A stretch of DNA of 64,000 nt from Chamaecrista fasciculata (taxonomy: Eukaryota; Streptophyta; Magnoliopsida; Fabales; Fabaceae): NCBI GenBank assembly GCA_003254925.1, contig QANZ01041992.1, positions 204,401 to 268,400 on the forward strand, in the 5' to 3' direction. This document shows, piece after piece, positions 50,787 through 63,021 of this stretch (position 1 is its first letter; each line of letters begins with the position of its first letter). Below the pieces are notes generated by a model, which was not told where the DNA came from, ran no database searches, and saw nothing but the letters and a program-made list of their open reading frames with translations. A program made the translations under genes and the position numbers.

Positions 50787-51800
50787 CTAAGTTTGTCAAC
50801 CAAAGTAGAAGGCGATAAGGCATAGAATGGTAGTAACAAGGTTTCCAATCTGCAGCAGTCTTCTTGTAGTTTGTTTCCTGATTATGTGTAAATCTACTTT
50901 AATATGCTGAACGAAGAAAACCAGGAGCTTAGTAGCACTTTGCAGTACACAATGTAGACATCAACTCTTTGTCCTGCCTAGATAATCGCGGTCACCTAAT
51001 TAGTACTTCATAAATTTTATTATTACTAGTACTCCGCACCTGATTCCAATATTAGTGATATCTTGAAAGTAGGAAAACATTAAAAACAGAAAATGCTTCT
51101 CTTTATTTCCCACAAGTTACACAAATGGTAAGGTAGTTAACACCAGTATGCCAAAAACAAGAGGAATCCTATAAAAAGAAACTGAAGTAGCTGAATAGCT
51201 GCTTCGATCACTTTACAACAATAGATCACTTTCAATGCTGCGATATGAAGTAGATCTTTTTACTATATTAGGAAGATAATTTCAAAACCCTTACTATGCG
51301 GAAAAACTGTATAAACCAAGAATCAATCATGTGAGAGAGTTTCCTTCAAAACCGGCATAAAGACGACACTATAAACTGAATCAAACAACCAAAAAAAGAA
51401 TTCCAAATTAAGCACCTACTTAAACATCAAAAACCTAATTAAGCACTCATAAAAGCATCGTTAAAATCAACATTGCATCTATCTCACTGATGAAACATAA
51501 TGACCCAAAATAATCAGACATTTGAAAAATCAGACTGATTATCTCGAAACTGCATCGTGAAACAACAACGAACTACTCAAATTAACCAAGAAAACACTCC
51601 GAATCACACCAAAAAAAAAAAAATCGCCTCCCAACGATATATATATATATATATACATAACAAAACAAAATTGAGAACATTGTTGATGTGAGAAGTGAGA
51701 AATAGAGAATCTGCACCTGATTCAACTTGAATAATTTAGGATGAGAGAAGTGTGTAGGAGAAGGTTTCGAAGTTCAGTCTCTGATTTTAGAATTTTCCTC
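50787..51800 (-). other. 5' leader of the RING-H2 gene with probable intron
   Basis: A donor TTGAATCAG/GTGCAG near 51715 and an acceptor CTGCTGCAG/ATTGG near 50853 would define a leader intron and a first non-coding exon from about 51716 to 51790. Splice motifs are seen; the transcript start is inferred. Confidence 0.45.
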
Positions 51801-52183
51801 AAAAATTAGAAACGTCACCATTATTTTCTTTCTTTCTTTTCTTTTTTCTTTCTTCTGCTTTACTGCTTACGGAAAACACACCTCAGACAACGAAAGGGAG
51901 GTGAAACGTTGAAATCAGATGTGAGGTGTTTGTATGACCTGGATCATTCTCTACCGTTGGATTTCATTAACGGTGTATGATTGCGGAGAGATTTGATCGG
52001 ACGGTGGTGAATGGATTTGATCTGATTGTATATACTCAAGCTACGTGTGCGCCTTGCTGTCTTGGGAGAGAGTGGGGTCACTGTGAGATCGGATGGCTCA
52101 TGATGCATCAACTAAATATATTTTAAAATAGATTAATAAATTAATCTAAAAAAATTATAAAATGTAATGGTAGGAATATTTTA
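51801..52183. promoter_or_regulatory. promoter-side intergenic region of the RING-H2 gene
   Basis: CT-rich just upstream of the inferred transcript start, then unique-looking sequence. No TATA box or known element is called with confidence. Confidence 0.35.
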
Positions 52184-52563
52184 GGTCAAAGTAGAAATTT
52201 TGTCTCATATATTTTGTACAATTCTCAGTTTGATCTTATATTTTTTTGTTGCACTTGTAGGTTTCATATCTTTGCAAAAGGTTCTGATTTGGTCCCATAT
52301 CATTTTCCGTCTCATATTTTTTGGTCAGATTGAAAAATTGGTCTCATATCTTTGTAAAATGTTTCATCATACCACTTGACCCAAAGATATGAAACTAATT
52401 CTGTACTTGATCTAAACATATGAGATCAAATCTGTAACAAAAAATATATGAGACCAAATTGGAACTTGACCCAAAGATATTAAACAAAAATTGTAACAAA
52501 AAAAATATACGAGATCAAATTAAAAATTAAGCAAAAGATATGAGATTAAATTTGCACTTTAGC
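52184..52563. repeat. foldback repeat, 'gtcaaagtgcac' family, copy 3
   Basis: Left ggtcaaagtagaaattttgtc and right tttgcactttagc are inverted, with ttggtctcatatct and atatgagaccaa phrases in the arms. Confidence 0.7.
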
Positions 52564-53015
52564 TGATATTTAATTACAATCAATTTAATTTTGTTGTAAA
52601 GATGTTAATTAAAATTTAGTAAATAATATATTTTTTCAACATAAATTATTGTGTGCAATGTTAATAAAATTTTTAAAAATATTAAAATTGTCACTAAATT
52701 TTGATTAAAATATTTAATATAATAATTAAATTTGTTGCAATTATAGTTTTTAAATTGATAAAATTTTCAAATTTTAATTATCAATTTATTGATTTATTCT
52801 AAGATATTTTGTTTTTAATTTATAAAAAAACGTGATTTTTTCCTTTGAGTTTTTCGTTTTTTTTTTTAAAATTTTTGCACAATTAGCACGATTCACTTGT
52901 CTTACGAGTGATTTAAATAGACTGCAATAGATAGTTTTTATATTTTGAATACTTAAAGAAAGAGATACAATGATGTAAGACATCGAAGTGTCCGAAATAA
53001 TTAATTTGTTGACAT
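52564..53015. other. AT-rich intergenic DNA, nothing recognised
   Basis: No gene or repeat structure seen between the foldback repeat and the Copia target site. Confidence 0.5.
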
Positions 53016-53020
53016 GATTG

Positions 53021-53224
53021 TATAAGATTCCAAAAGGGAGAATGAAAATGAATAATGCCTCGAATTGTATTGATTTCACTGTGTTGCTTTATACACAAAA
53101 GAAGCTTTTATCCTATTCTATAATGTAACACCTCAGCATATATTACAGCTCATAATAACAGAATCGTGTAAGAAAGAATGTGTAATGTACAACTCATATA
53201 ACATAATTGGATTATTCCCTATTA
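53021..53224 (-). repeat. Copia 3' LTR
   Basis: 204 bp, six differences from the partner LTR at 57636-57839. Bounded by target duplication GATTG on the left and the purine tract on the right. Confidence 0.95.
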
Positions 53225-56200
53225 CCCCCCTTCAAACTCATGGGGAGTTCTTCGACTCTGAGTTTGTGCCGAAGAAGAAGAAATGAAGGTTTAGGAAGTG
53301 GTTTGGTGAGAACATCAGCGATTTGATCCTTAGAGGAAATGTGGCTGACAATAAGTTGGCGACTCTGAACTTTTTCACGAACAAAGTAGAGGTCTAGCTC
53401 AATATACTTCGTACGTGAGTGAAGAACAGGGTTAGCAGATAGAAGAACAGTGCTCATGTTGTCGCAGTAGACAATAGGTGGTTCAGAGGACTGAGAAATT
53501 CGCAACTCTTTCAAAAGAGCTTGAAGCCATGTAATTTCAGAGATAACAAGAGCAAGAGAGCGATACTCTGCTTTCGTGGAGGAACGAGAAACAACTTGTT
53601 GCTTGCGAGAAATCCATGAGACAAGATTGGGCCCCAGAAAAATGCAGAAACTTGATGTGGATCGTCAGTCATTGGGGTCAGAGGCCCAGTCAGCATCACA
53701 CATGGCAAGGATGCGAGATGTAGATGAGCAACGAAGTTGAAGACCAAATGAGGAGGTGCCCCGAAGATATCGAAGAATTCTCTTCACAGCCTGCCAATGT
53801 TCATCAGTGGGAGCATGCATAAATTGGCTTACTTTGTTTACAGCAAATGCAATGTCTGGTCGTGTGACACAAACGTATTGCAAAGCACTAGCAATTGATC
53901 GATACAGCCTGGGATTGTCAAACAAAGAGCCACTATCTTTTAACAGTCGAAGAGAGGCTGCCATTGGTGTAGGCTGAGGTTTGGAGTCGTGCATATTAAC
54001 CTTGCGAAGAAGATCAAGAACATACTTAGTTTGACGAAGAAGCAGACCACCATCACTTGTTTTATCAACTTGAATGCCCACAAAAAAAAAATTCAAGTCA
54101 CCATGATCCTTTTAATGCAAACTGTTGGTGCAAGGTGTGAATTAACTGAGAAACTTCATGAGAATCACTGCCAGTGACAATTATGTCATCGACATAAATG
54201 AGAAGAAAAATTGTGGATGATGCAGTGAACTTGGTAAAGAGAGAAGAGTCACTTTTGGCTTGAGTGAAACCAAAGGAAATGAGTGTATACTTGAGCTTGT
54301 CAAACCAAGCTCTTGGAGCTTGGCGCAAGCCATACAATGACTTGTTAAGTTTGCACACAAGGTCAGGTGATCCAGTAGCAACAAAGCCCTCAGGTTGTAC
54401 CATGTATACTTCCTCAAGAAGATTACCATTAAGGAATGCGTTGTTAATGTCCAGTTGCTTAATTGGCCAATGAGAAGAAAGAGCATGACTAAGAACAACT
54501 CTAACTGTAACTGGTTTGTTCACAGGACTGAATGTCTCTGAAAAGTCGAATTCAAGCACTTGGTGAAACCCTTTTGCTACCAAGCGAGCCTTGTATCTGT
54601 TTATAGACCCATCAGCATTGTGTTTAAGTCTAAACACCCACTTGCAGCCAATGGGAACTTTTCCCGGAAGAGAGGCACCAAACTCCAAGTATGATTGATG
54701 ATAAGTGCATCATATTCTTCTGTCATAGCTTGCTTCCATTGGGGAATGGTGAGGGCAGTTTTGATAGAATGAGGTTATGTGGTGACAGATAAAATGCGAG
54801 GTTTATGGATGCCTTGTTTTCCCCTGGTGAGCATTGGATGCTGGTTCACAGTAGCAGTGGGAGGGTGAGAAGGTGGTAACATATATCTAGTGGAAGAGCT
54901 AGAGCTTGAATCATATGAAGGATTTGGTGGGTTGGCAGCAGAGGGAAATACTGGTGGCAGCATATATCGGGTTGAAGAAGTAGAGGATAAGGTAGGTGAA
55001 GAATGTGTGGGAGATATAGGATTATGGGGAGTGAATGGAGAAGCAGATGGTAGCATAGAAGAAGCTCCAGATGAGTCTGAGACCTGTACAGCAGCAGAGA
55101 CACTAGCACACACATTGTTAGAGTCATGAGAGTTAAAAGACATGTTAGGTGCAACTGAAGAAGAAGAAGATGAGATAGGAAGTAGGGGAATGCAGGGTGA
55201 TGATGATGATAATGATGAGTTACTGTTATCAGTGGTAGATGAGGATGGAAAAGAGTGTTCATCAAAGAGAACATCTCTTGAGATGTAAATGCGACCATTT
55301 GGAGCTAAACATCGATATCCTTTGTATTTTGAACTATAACCCAGAAAAATGCATTTAATAGAACGAAATTGTAACTTTGTTGCATTATAAGGTCTTAAAT
55401 TGGGAAAACATGTGCAGCCAAAGACCTTAAGAAAAGAATAGGTAGGTTGCAGATGAAAAAGACAGTCATAGGGACTCTTGTTTTCTAATAATGGGGTGGG
55501 AAGCTGGTTTATTAAATAAACAGCAGTAAGAAAGGCCTCATCCCAATATTTCATGGGAAGTGAGGCATGAGCTAGCATTGAAAGACCAAGCTCAGTAATA
55601 TGACGAATTTTCCTTTCTGCAACCCGTTTTACTGAGGTGTATGAGGACATGAAACACGATGGATGATGCCAAAAGATGGAAGAAATTGATCTAGTGCAGT
55701 AAATTCTCCCCCGCCATCGGTTTGAATGGACTTAATTTTAAGATTCAGTTGAAGTTCTATCATGGTTTTAAAGTTTAAGAAGATTTTACTGACTTCAGAT
55801 TTATGTTTGAGCAAGTAAATCCAGGAATACTTAGTAAATTCATCAACAAAGTGTACAAAATAACTGTAATCGTTTGAGGATTCAATGGCAGCTGGACCCC
55901 AAACATCCATGTGAATAAGTTCCAAAGGAGAAGTATAGACAGAAGATGAATTTGAAAAGGGCAAGTGATGTGCTTTGCCTAAACAACATGAAGAACAAAC
56001 TGACGGCTTATTTTTATTGAAAGTAGGAAGATTACAAAGTTTTAAAACTTGATTAACAACTGGAATTGAAGCATGACCCAAGCGAGCATGCCACAGATTG
56101 AAGAGACTAGCAGAATTTGATTGATGAGAGTGATATGCAGACAAAGCTTGTGGTGAATGATGATCAGATGGAACAACATGGAGATCATGAAACACATATA

Positions 56201-57608
56201 AGCCGCCTTCAACAGTTCCCTGAATTAAGATTTTCCTGGTATCCTGAGATTTAACATAACAAACATGAGGATGGAACTAAAAAAATACATGATTATCATT
56301 AGCAAATTTTGAAACACTTAGTAAATTCTTTGATGCAGAAGAGAGATGAAGAAGGGGACTGAGAAAGAAAGAAGAAGAAGAAGAGGGAAGTTTCACACAA
56401 GCATGTCCAATACTCTCAATAGGAATACCTGACCCATTAGCAATGTATAGCTGATCAAGACCACTGTAGTTAGTCTTGTGACCCAAGTGTGAAGCATCAG
56501 AAGTGACATGAGCACTTGCTCCTGAATCTGGATACCACGCAGCATCTGGAATGGAGCTGGGTGTAGCAAGTAAGGCAGTCATATGTTGGGGAGTAGAGGA
56601 GGAAGGAGAAGATGAAAAAGAAGGCTGAGAGAGTGGACTGGTGAATTGGGGGTTGAATCGATGAAAGCACTGCTAAGCCATATGACCAGGCTTGGCACAA
56701 AGCTGACATTGAGGTCGATTATTGGGAGAGAAACGTCCTCTGCCACGCCCACGAATTGTGTTTGAGTTGCGACCAAAACGACCACCAACAGGTGAATAAC
56801 CACGACCAGAATTGGGATTAGGATTAGGAGAGGAGGGAGATGAAGGTTTTTGAGGAGGTTTGGACTGAGTGTGGGCAAGATTAGCAGTCATATTTGTGAC
56901 AACATCAAGTTCCTTCTTATAGCTCTCAATGCATTCCTCTTGAGCGATTAAGAGACTTTAAATATCAACCACTGTATAAGGATCAAGGCGAGAAGTTACA
57001 GAGACAACAAAGCCATTGTAATCTTGAGGAAGTCCATCAAGAATGGCATCAATATTCTCAGATGGAGTAACAGGGGAACCAATGGAAAATAAGCTATCAA
57101 CCAGCTTTTTAACCTTAAGAAGATAGTCATTCATCTTAAGGGTACCCTTTTTAAGAGTTCTCAACTGTGTGCGAAATTGCCTAACCTTGGCTTTTGTTTG
57201 AGAAGCAAAGAAGTTCTCAAGTTTTGCCCAAACATGATATGCATGCTCACAACCAACCATCATTGTGAGCATGTTATCATTCATGGAAGAAAGAAGCCAT
57301 GAGAGCAGCAATTGATCCTGCTGCTCCCATGATGAGAAAGCAGTACTAACAACATTGTTAGACTCATCCTCAGCAGTAGCAAATTTGGATGGTTTAGTAC
57401 CTCCATCAACCAAATAGCTTTGAAGCTTGTGGCCACGAACAGTAGCCAGTATCTATTGTTTCCATAACAAGAAATTATCGACATCAAGCTTGACAAATAC
57501 AGCCCGAGGTCCATATTTCTAGGTAGAAGAAGAAAAGGCAATAGCAGGGGAAGAGAGAGTTGTAGCAGAAGGAGTAGAAGAAGATATAGATGAAGAAGAG
57601 GAGGCCAT
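53212..57608 (-). pseudogene. Copia gag-pol polyprotein, broken
   Basis: Opens MASSSSSISSS at 57608. In-frame stops fall at 57521, 57455, 56960, 56675, 56279 and 55631. A frame change follows near 55620, a stop at 54777, and further frame changes near 54670, 54090, 53665 and 53512. Recognisable parts in order: gag/UBN2 (57413-56958); zinc knuckle C-x2-C-x4-H-x4-C at 56708-56667, itself split by the 56675 stop; protease DSGASAHV near 56525; integrase HHCC region (HARLGHAS, CSSC) and DVWGP/IQTDGGGEF; RT GCKWVFRLK, KARLVAKGF and YVDDIIVTG (54640-54170); RNase H YCDNMSTVLL and HSRTKYIELD (53470-53390). It cannot encode a working polyprotein. Confidence 0.95.
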
Positions 57609-57623
57609 AGTCGTGAGACAAGA

Positions 57624-57635
57624 GCTCTGATACCA
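57624..57635 (-). other. Copia primer-binding site
   Basis: TGGTATCAGAGC on the minus strand, complementary to the 3' end of initiator tRNA-Met and directly abutting the 5' LTR. Confidence 0.93.
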
Positions 57636-57839
57636 TATAAGATTCCAAAAGGGAGAATGAAAATGAATAATGCCTCGAATTGTATTGATTTCACTGTGTT
57701 GCTTTATACACAAAAGAAGCTTCTATCCTATTCTAAAATGTAACACCTCAGCATATATTATAGCTCATAATAACAGAATCGTGTAAGAAAGAATGTGTAA
57801 TGTACAACTCATATAACAGAATTAGATGATTCCCTATTA
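57636..57839 (-). repeat. Copia 5' LTR
   Basis: 204 bp, partner of 53021-53224. Bounded by target duplication GATTG on the right and the primer site on the left. Confidence 0.95.
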
Positions 57840-58149
57840 GATTGTATCTTGCACTTGTAAGATGTAAGATAGTGTGTTTAATTATACATATTTGGTGTTT
57901 GGTCCACTAAATGTTTTGTCATTTAATATGAGCTACAGTAATATCTTATTGTCATTTTCTTCTTTTTTTTTTATGGATTTATTGTCATTTCTTAGAATAT
58001 TTCGATATATTTTTTTTTTGGCCAAAAGAATATATCGATATATAAATACTCAAAGATCACAATTTTTTTCGCTTTTAGACTTTTAGCAATTAGACAAGTT
58101 GAGAAAAAAAAATATTTTAAAAATAAATTGTAGTATATTTAATATGCTA

Positions 58150-58436
58150 CTCCATCCATCCCAAAATATTTACTTTATTGGAGAATTTGTTTGTCTCAAA
58201 ATATTTGATGTTTTACAAAATCAAGAGAACATTAATTATTTTTTTTTAACATTTTATCCCTATTAATTTATGAAATTGGAGTAGTCAAAGCTAAATTAGT
58301 GGAAGTAACTAAGAGTAATTTAATGAGGGTAATTTAGTCTTTTTATCTCATATTTCTCTTCATTTTAAGTAAATTAATCATTTTCTTTACCTGCGTGTAT
58401 TTATCTTAAAAAGTAGATATTTTGAAACAGAGGAAG
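58150..58436. mobile_element. Stowaway-like MITE
   Basis: The left end CTCCATCCATCCCAAAATATT resembles the Stowaway consensus CTCCCTCCGTCCC. The right end in complement reads CTTCCTCTGTTTCAAAATAT, and both are followed inward by TACTTT-like bases. TA dinucleotides flank both ends (58148-58149, 58437-58438). Non-coding and AT-rich. Confidence 0.78.
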
Positions 58437-58778
58437 TATGTTGTCTATTATTTTTTTAAAAAAATATTTAATTAATATTTTAATTATTGAAAGATTATGA
58501 ATTTTTCAGTTCACTCATTTAAAGATAAACTTATAAAATATATAATTATAATTAATTTAATCTTTTAACTAAAATATAAATTAAAATCATATCATATTTG
58601 TCATTATATTTTAATAAATATATTTAATTTAACAAAATAATTAAATTGATTGTGATTGTCTAATAACTTTATAAAATATAAGAAATATATTATCTTTCAA
58701 GATCAAATTATTTTACTTTTTTTTTAAAAAAAAATGAAAATATAAGCATTGTACATTGCATACATGTTTGTTTTTTTT
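58437..58778. other. AT-rich intergenic DNA, nothing recognised
   Basis: No gene or repeat structure seen. Confidence 0.5.
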
Positions 58779-59729
58779 GTCAAAGTATTAATTTTGTCTC
58801 ATATCTTATTGATACATCACTATTTGGGTGTACGCCTCAATGGCCCTCGGTCTGGGCCCTTTCTCCCCTCCACACCTGGCAAGGCACACTTGAGCCAATT
58901 GAGTGCCCTCTGCACACTTAGGGGCGGTCGTGATCCATCCAGGGTCATGACGCGCGCCCCCATATTAACACGCAGTCACCCACGACTGCCTTGTTCCGCA
59001 ATCCTCGCTGGAGGAGATCGTGGGCCACAGACTTAGTCATACCCACGTTCTCCAGTCGCCTGACGCCCGCCCAGTAACGCGACACGCAATCACCCACGAT
59101 TGCCTTGTCCCGCAAATCTCGGTTTCCACCACTCTCGCTAGTGGAGATCGTGCTCAGCTATGTGGTGCGCCCTGCGCGCTAGCCACCACTCTCTCCCTGC
59201 TCTATAAATAGAGCTCAACCCAGCAGACTAAGGTTAGCTACTTCTCACTTTTCAGAAATTCTCTTGCTCTCATATCTCTCATACACTAACTTGAGCGTCG
59301 GAGTATTCTTCGCAGGCCCCCCCCTGTGAAGTTCTTGCAGATACTTGGACGATCCAATTGCTCTTGCAGCCCTCATTTGTTGAACTAGGTAAGCTTGTCC
59401 ATTTTCTAGTTTATCACTTATCTTTTGTGTAGTTCTCAATTTGGTTTTGTATCTTTTTTGTTAAAATTTTGGTCTTATATCTTTAGATCGAGTGCAAAAT
59501 TGATCTCATATATTTTTTTGTTGCAGATTTGATCTCATATCTTTGGGTCAGATGGGACTAACAGTGGAACACTTTGCTGAGATATGAAATCAATTATACA
59601 ACTTGACCAAAAGATATGGATTTAAACCTGCAACAAAAAAAGATATGAGATCATTCTTGCATCTAACCTAAAGATATAAAACCAAAAATACACTAAAAAA
59701 AAAATTGAGAACTGAATTTTCACTTTAAC
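58779..59729. repeat. foldback repeat, 'gtcaaagtgcac' family, copy 4, interrupted
   Basis: Left gtcaaagtattaattttgtctcat and right gagaactgaattttcactttaac are inverted. The centre carries atatgagatca phrases. The solo LTR 58810-59416 interrupts the left arm. Confidence 0.72.
58810..59416 (+). mobile_element. Ty3/Gypsy-like solo LTR, 607 bp
   Basis: Starts TGATACATCA and ends CTAGTTTATCA, with the perfect 5-bp duplication CTTAT (58805-58809, 59417-59421). A TATA box TATAAATA lies at 59203-59210. Downstream, ACTTGAGCGTCGGAG and a C-run match a motif common in R regions of plant Ty3/Gypsy LTRs. The upstream U3 is GC-rich with two tandem units (58969-59022, about 59083-59152) sharing cacgca.tcacccacga.tgcc and ggagatcgtg. 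No internal region. Confidence 0.87.
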
Positions 59730-61345
59730 TTTTTTTTTTCAAGGCAATGTCCCAAAAAATATATCATATAGTATTTCTTCATAACTTTTCTTTTTATGGT
59801 GAAGTATTTCTTCTCATAAGTACCAAAATAGAACAATCACCTCCAAAATAATGGGCCAGGTGCCCAGGCACTAATCTACATGGGCCAGCGGATCTAATGG
59901 GCTTGGCAAGTTATGCCTCACTAATACAGGTGGACCACTTATCAAAAGCCCAAAATAATAAATTCTCAGACATGGGCTTGCTTGTGTCTCTCTCATGAGG
60001 CCCAAGTAAAAGCATTTATAGATAAAATTCAAAAGCTCAAGTCATTGTCTGAAATATCAGTGTTGTGTTCTCTGGGAAGGGTACATCATACACCAAGTGA
60101 CAAAGGACCCCCTCAGGCCCAGGCCCATTACAGGGCCCACTTCTTTGTTGTTTTAAATCAGCACGCCTACAGTTAGTTTTCAATTATTGTGTCGGCAAAG
60201 AAATCAAAATTTGCTATCTATTTCTCCTATTTTTTTTTTTTTTCTATTTTGTTAGTTTAACTAATTTGATGTAATTTTATTTTACCAAAGGTAACACCTG
60301 TGAGTTATATTGAACTGTTTCTTAGTAACTTAAGGATTGATTCAAAGTTTTAAAAAAAGTTAGATAAAACTGTAATGAATAAAGTATGAGGAAATACATT
60401 GGATTAGATAAATCATGCATTGTCAAACTCGAGACTCATAAAATATATAGTAGGAGTTCAAGTTCATATATATATTGTTCGTTGCAAGTATGACAGCATT
60501 ATTGAGATAAATCATTTTAGTATTTGAGAATTTTTATAAAGGGAATGAAGAGTAAATTGCTTCACATAGTTTGGATGTTAATTATAAGATTGAATGAAAT
60601 TAAATGATGAAATTTTTACTAACCTATTTAAAACAATTTTTAAAAATTGTATGCAAAATTAATTATAGTAAAACAAAAATATATGTTGGGGATAATACAA
60701 AAAAGCTCGAGTCACGTCGTTAAAGACACAGTCCTTAAAAGATATTCTGGTACCACACGAAGAAGGCAACGACACTCTCACAGGATTGAACGAACTCGTT
60801 CCAGATAAAAACCTGAACCCGCATCTACCTCACACGCAAGGGGGAAATTGTCAATTTTCAACTCCATTTTTCTTCTCGTGGCTGGTTCTGTGTGCGCGAA
60901 ACCCACCATCCACTTGGCTCATTTACTTCCCCCATATCACATCTTAATATATATACACTCATTTCTCTCTTAAGTTGAGAAATGTGAGACTTACTTGACA
61001 CACTCAAAATTGCACACTCATTACGTGCACCATTGAAGAATAATATATAAGAGCAACTCGTTTATGGTTTATTTTTTGAGTCTTTATTATTGAAGAAAAA
61101 GATAGACAGAAGGAGAACCAGACCTAATTTTGCCCAATTGGAAGAAAATTTACAGCATAGAAGAATTAAAAAAAATAGGACTATTTTTTTTTAAGAGGGT
61201 AAAGAAATAGACACAATTTTCTTTAAGGAAAAATGGACCAATTTTCTTTAAGCCTGATCAAGTGTCTTGTTTTGGTAAGTAGTGTGAAGACATGTTGGTG
61301 AATGATAATTCTGATGGTTTAGCTAAGTGTTTTATTGGCTTTGCT
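59730..61345. other. intergenic DNA without a recognised gene
   Basis: 59850-60140 is unusually rich in gggccca phrases. A possible LTR-like start TGTTGGGGATAATAC lies at 60684, but no matching end or target duplication was found. No credible coding frame. Confidence 0.4.
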
Positions 61346-61829
61346 TCCTAGCATATTTGTAAGGAGAGATGTAGAGCTGTTTTTGAACATGTGGAAGTTG
61401 ATCTTGTGGCTGTTTGTATGAAAAATAACTACAATCTCATGGACTTTAATTTTGGGACGAGAATGACAAGGTCTTGCTTTAAAATAAATTCTGATGGGGT
61501 ATTTGATGATGTCACTAGTAAGGGTGGTATTGGTGTTATAATTAGGAACAATTTTAGTGATTTGGTTGATGGTTTTAGTGACTCATGAAGTATTGGTGTC
61601 ATCAGAGTTGTTATGTGGTGTTGGATGATATTCTTTGTTTGTTGTCCAAATAATGTAGGTTTTAAGATCTCTCACATTGGGAGATGCTAATTTAGTGACT
61701 GACCGGCTTGCCAAATGTGGTGTCAGGGAGATATGTTCTTGGGGTTAGGTGGCCTCACTCCCATCTCCTCTTGATGATCTCTTGAAGTTTGATTGTTGTT
61801 TGATGAGTGAAGATACATGGTTTAATTTG
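61346..61829 (+). pseudogene. LINE RNase H-like (RVT_3) relic, left part
   Basis: Translation across stops gives ICKERCRAVFEHVEVD, FKINSDGVF...KGGIGVIIRN (the first strands and catalytic Asp region of an RNase H-like domain) and, downstream, RDANLVTDRLAKCG, the typical C-terminal helix of plant non-LTR RNase H. Stops and frame changes at about 61588, 61610 and 61748 disrupt it. The frame is then interrupted by the solo LTR at 61830. Confidence 0.72.
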
Positions 61830-63016
61830 TGTTTGACTAAATTTTGATTAATGAGTATTAATTAATTAAATATGTTTAATTAATTAATTATTTGTTAATT
61901 AAATGTGATTATGTTTTTGATAATGTCAAATATTAATTTATGATTCCCAAAGTCTGAAATCATATCCTATAAGAGTGATTAGCTCACTTTTAGCTTTTGC
62001 AAACACTTTTCCTTGATTTATGGCTTTTACCATTTATGGAAAAGAACTTGTACGTACTACGCTAGTTTCCTTTCTAGGAAACGTTCTTCTGTTGTCTGTG
62101 TGATGTAGGAAACAAGTACATAAAGCAGAAAAATTGTCAACCCAATACACCAACTCTCTGATTCTCGAAAAAGAAGTCTAAAGCTACAATGCAAAAGGTG
62201 CTGACATGCTCTGTGCTACTCAGAACCTACAAAAGAGACGTTGAAGAAGAAGAAAGATGTAAAGCTCCATCCAAGCATTAAATGCAAGATCAAATTAGAG
62301 ATTAATCAAGATCTCACGATGGACATCCTTGCTCTGAATATCAGAAGATCGAGCCGTTGCATTATTTGACCATTGAAGACTCAACATCTAACAGCTACTT
62401 CCTTCTAAGGATCTATATATATGAAGCTGAGCAAGAACCAAAGAGACAACAAGACTTGCGCTACTCACAACGATCATATTATTCTCTTTGTATTCTCTTC
62501 ACAATCGGCGGCTTAGTGCCATTTAGTCTTAGTGACTACTCTCTAACGAGAAAAATCCAATCTTCATCTATTCACTTCTTGTATTGGTCTTAGAAGGCTT
62601 TTCTAGCTTCCTGCGTAAAACTCTTTGGGTGAGCCTTAGTGTTTAAGGTTGGATAGGTTTGGTAATTGCTTAGAAAGCTTCTAGAGACATCGGATTATTG
62701 TTGTACTAGCTGAGCTTGTAAAACCAAGTGTCGTGAACCCCCGGAAAAGGGTTAGCTCTTGTGTACTTGTTACCCAACTTATAAAAACTCTCTTGCTGTG
62801 TGCTTGAGGAGTGGATGTAGCATCAAGTGCAACGCCTTGGTGTGAACCACTATATATCGTAGTGTGATCTTTCTGTTTCCTTATCTCTATATCTGTTATT
62901 TTGTCTAACTGTCTCTTGTGCAGGAATCCTTTTAAGGAATCAGTGTTTAATTAACCAGAAAAAGTTTTATTAAATAACCAATTCACCCCCTCTTGGTTAT
63001 TCCATTCCTACTAACA
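61830..63016 (+). mobile_element. solo LTR (1187 bp), Copia-like
   Basis: Starts TGTTTGACTAA and ends CCTACTAACA, flanked by the perfect 5-bp duplication ATTTG (61825-61829, 63017-63021). The 3' part has the string caattcaccccctcttgg near the end, frequent in SIRE/Maximus-type Copia LTRs. No internal region; inserted into a LINE relic. Confidence 0.82.
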
Positions 63017-63021
63017 ATTTG

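Larger units (their letters stand above)
53021..57839 (-). mobile_element. full-length Copia retrotransposon with TA...TA ends, inactive
   Basis: 4819 bp with two 204-bp LTRs and the perfect target duplication GATTG (53016-53020, 57840-57844). The tRNA-Met primer site TGGTATCAGAGC is at 57635-57624 and the purine tract TTTGAAGGGGGG at 53236-53225. In minus-strand sense the LTR starts TAATAGGGAA and ends CTTATA, so the ends are TA...TA rather than TG...CA. The LTRs differ at six positions (about 3%), so the insertion is fairly recent. Gag-protease-integrase-RT-RNase H are all present in Copia order but broken by stops and frameshifts. Confidence 0.96.

Noticed and set aside
54846..55298. 150-codon hydrophobic minus-strand frame
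   Set aside because: Shadow frame of the Copia region between integrase and RT; Copia protein motifs are in the other frame.
58749..59211. Two plus-strand frames of 95 and 63 codons in GC-rich DNA
   Set aside because: They lie in the U3 of the solo LTR 58810-59416 and show no domain.
60684..61010. Possible LTR starting TGTTGGGGATAATAC
   Set aside because: No matching TG...CA end, target duplication or partner could be identified.
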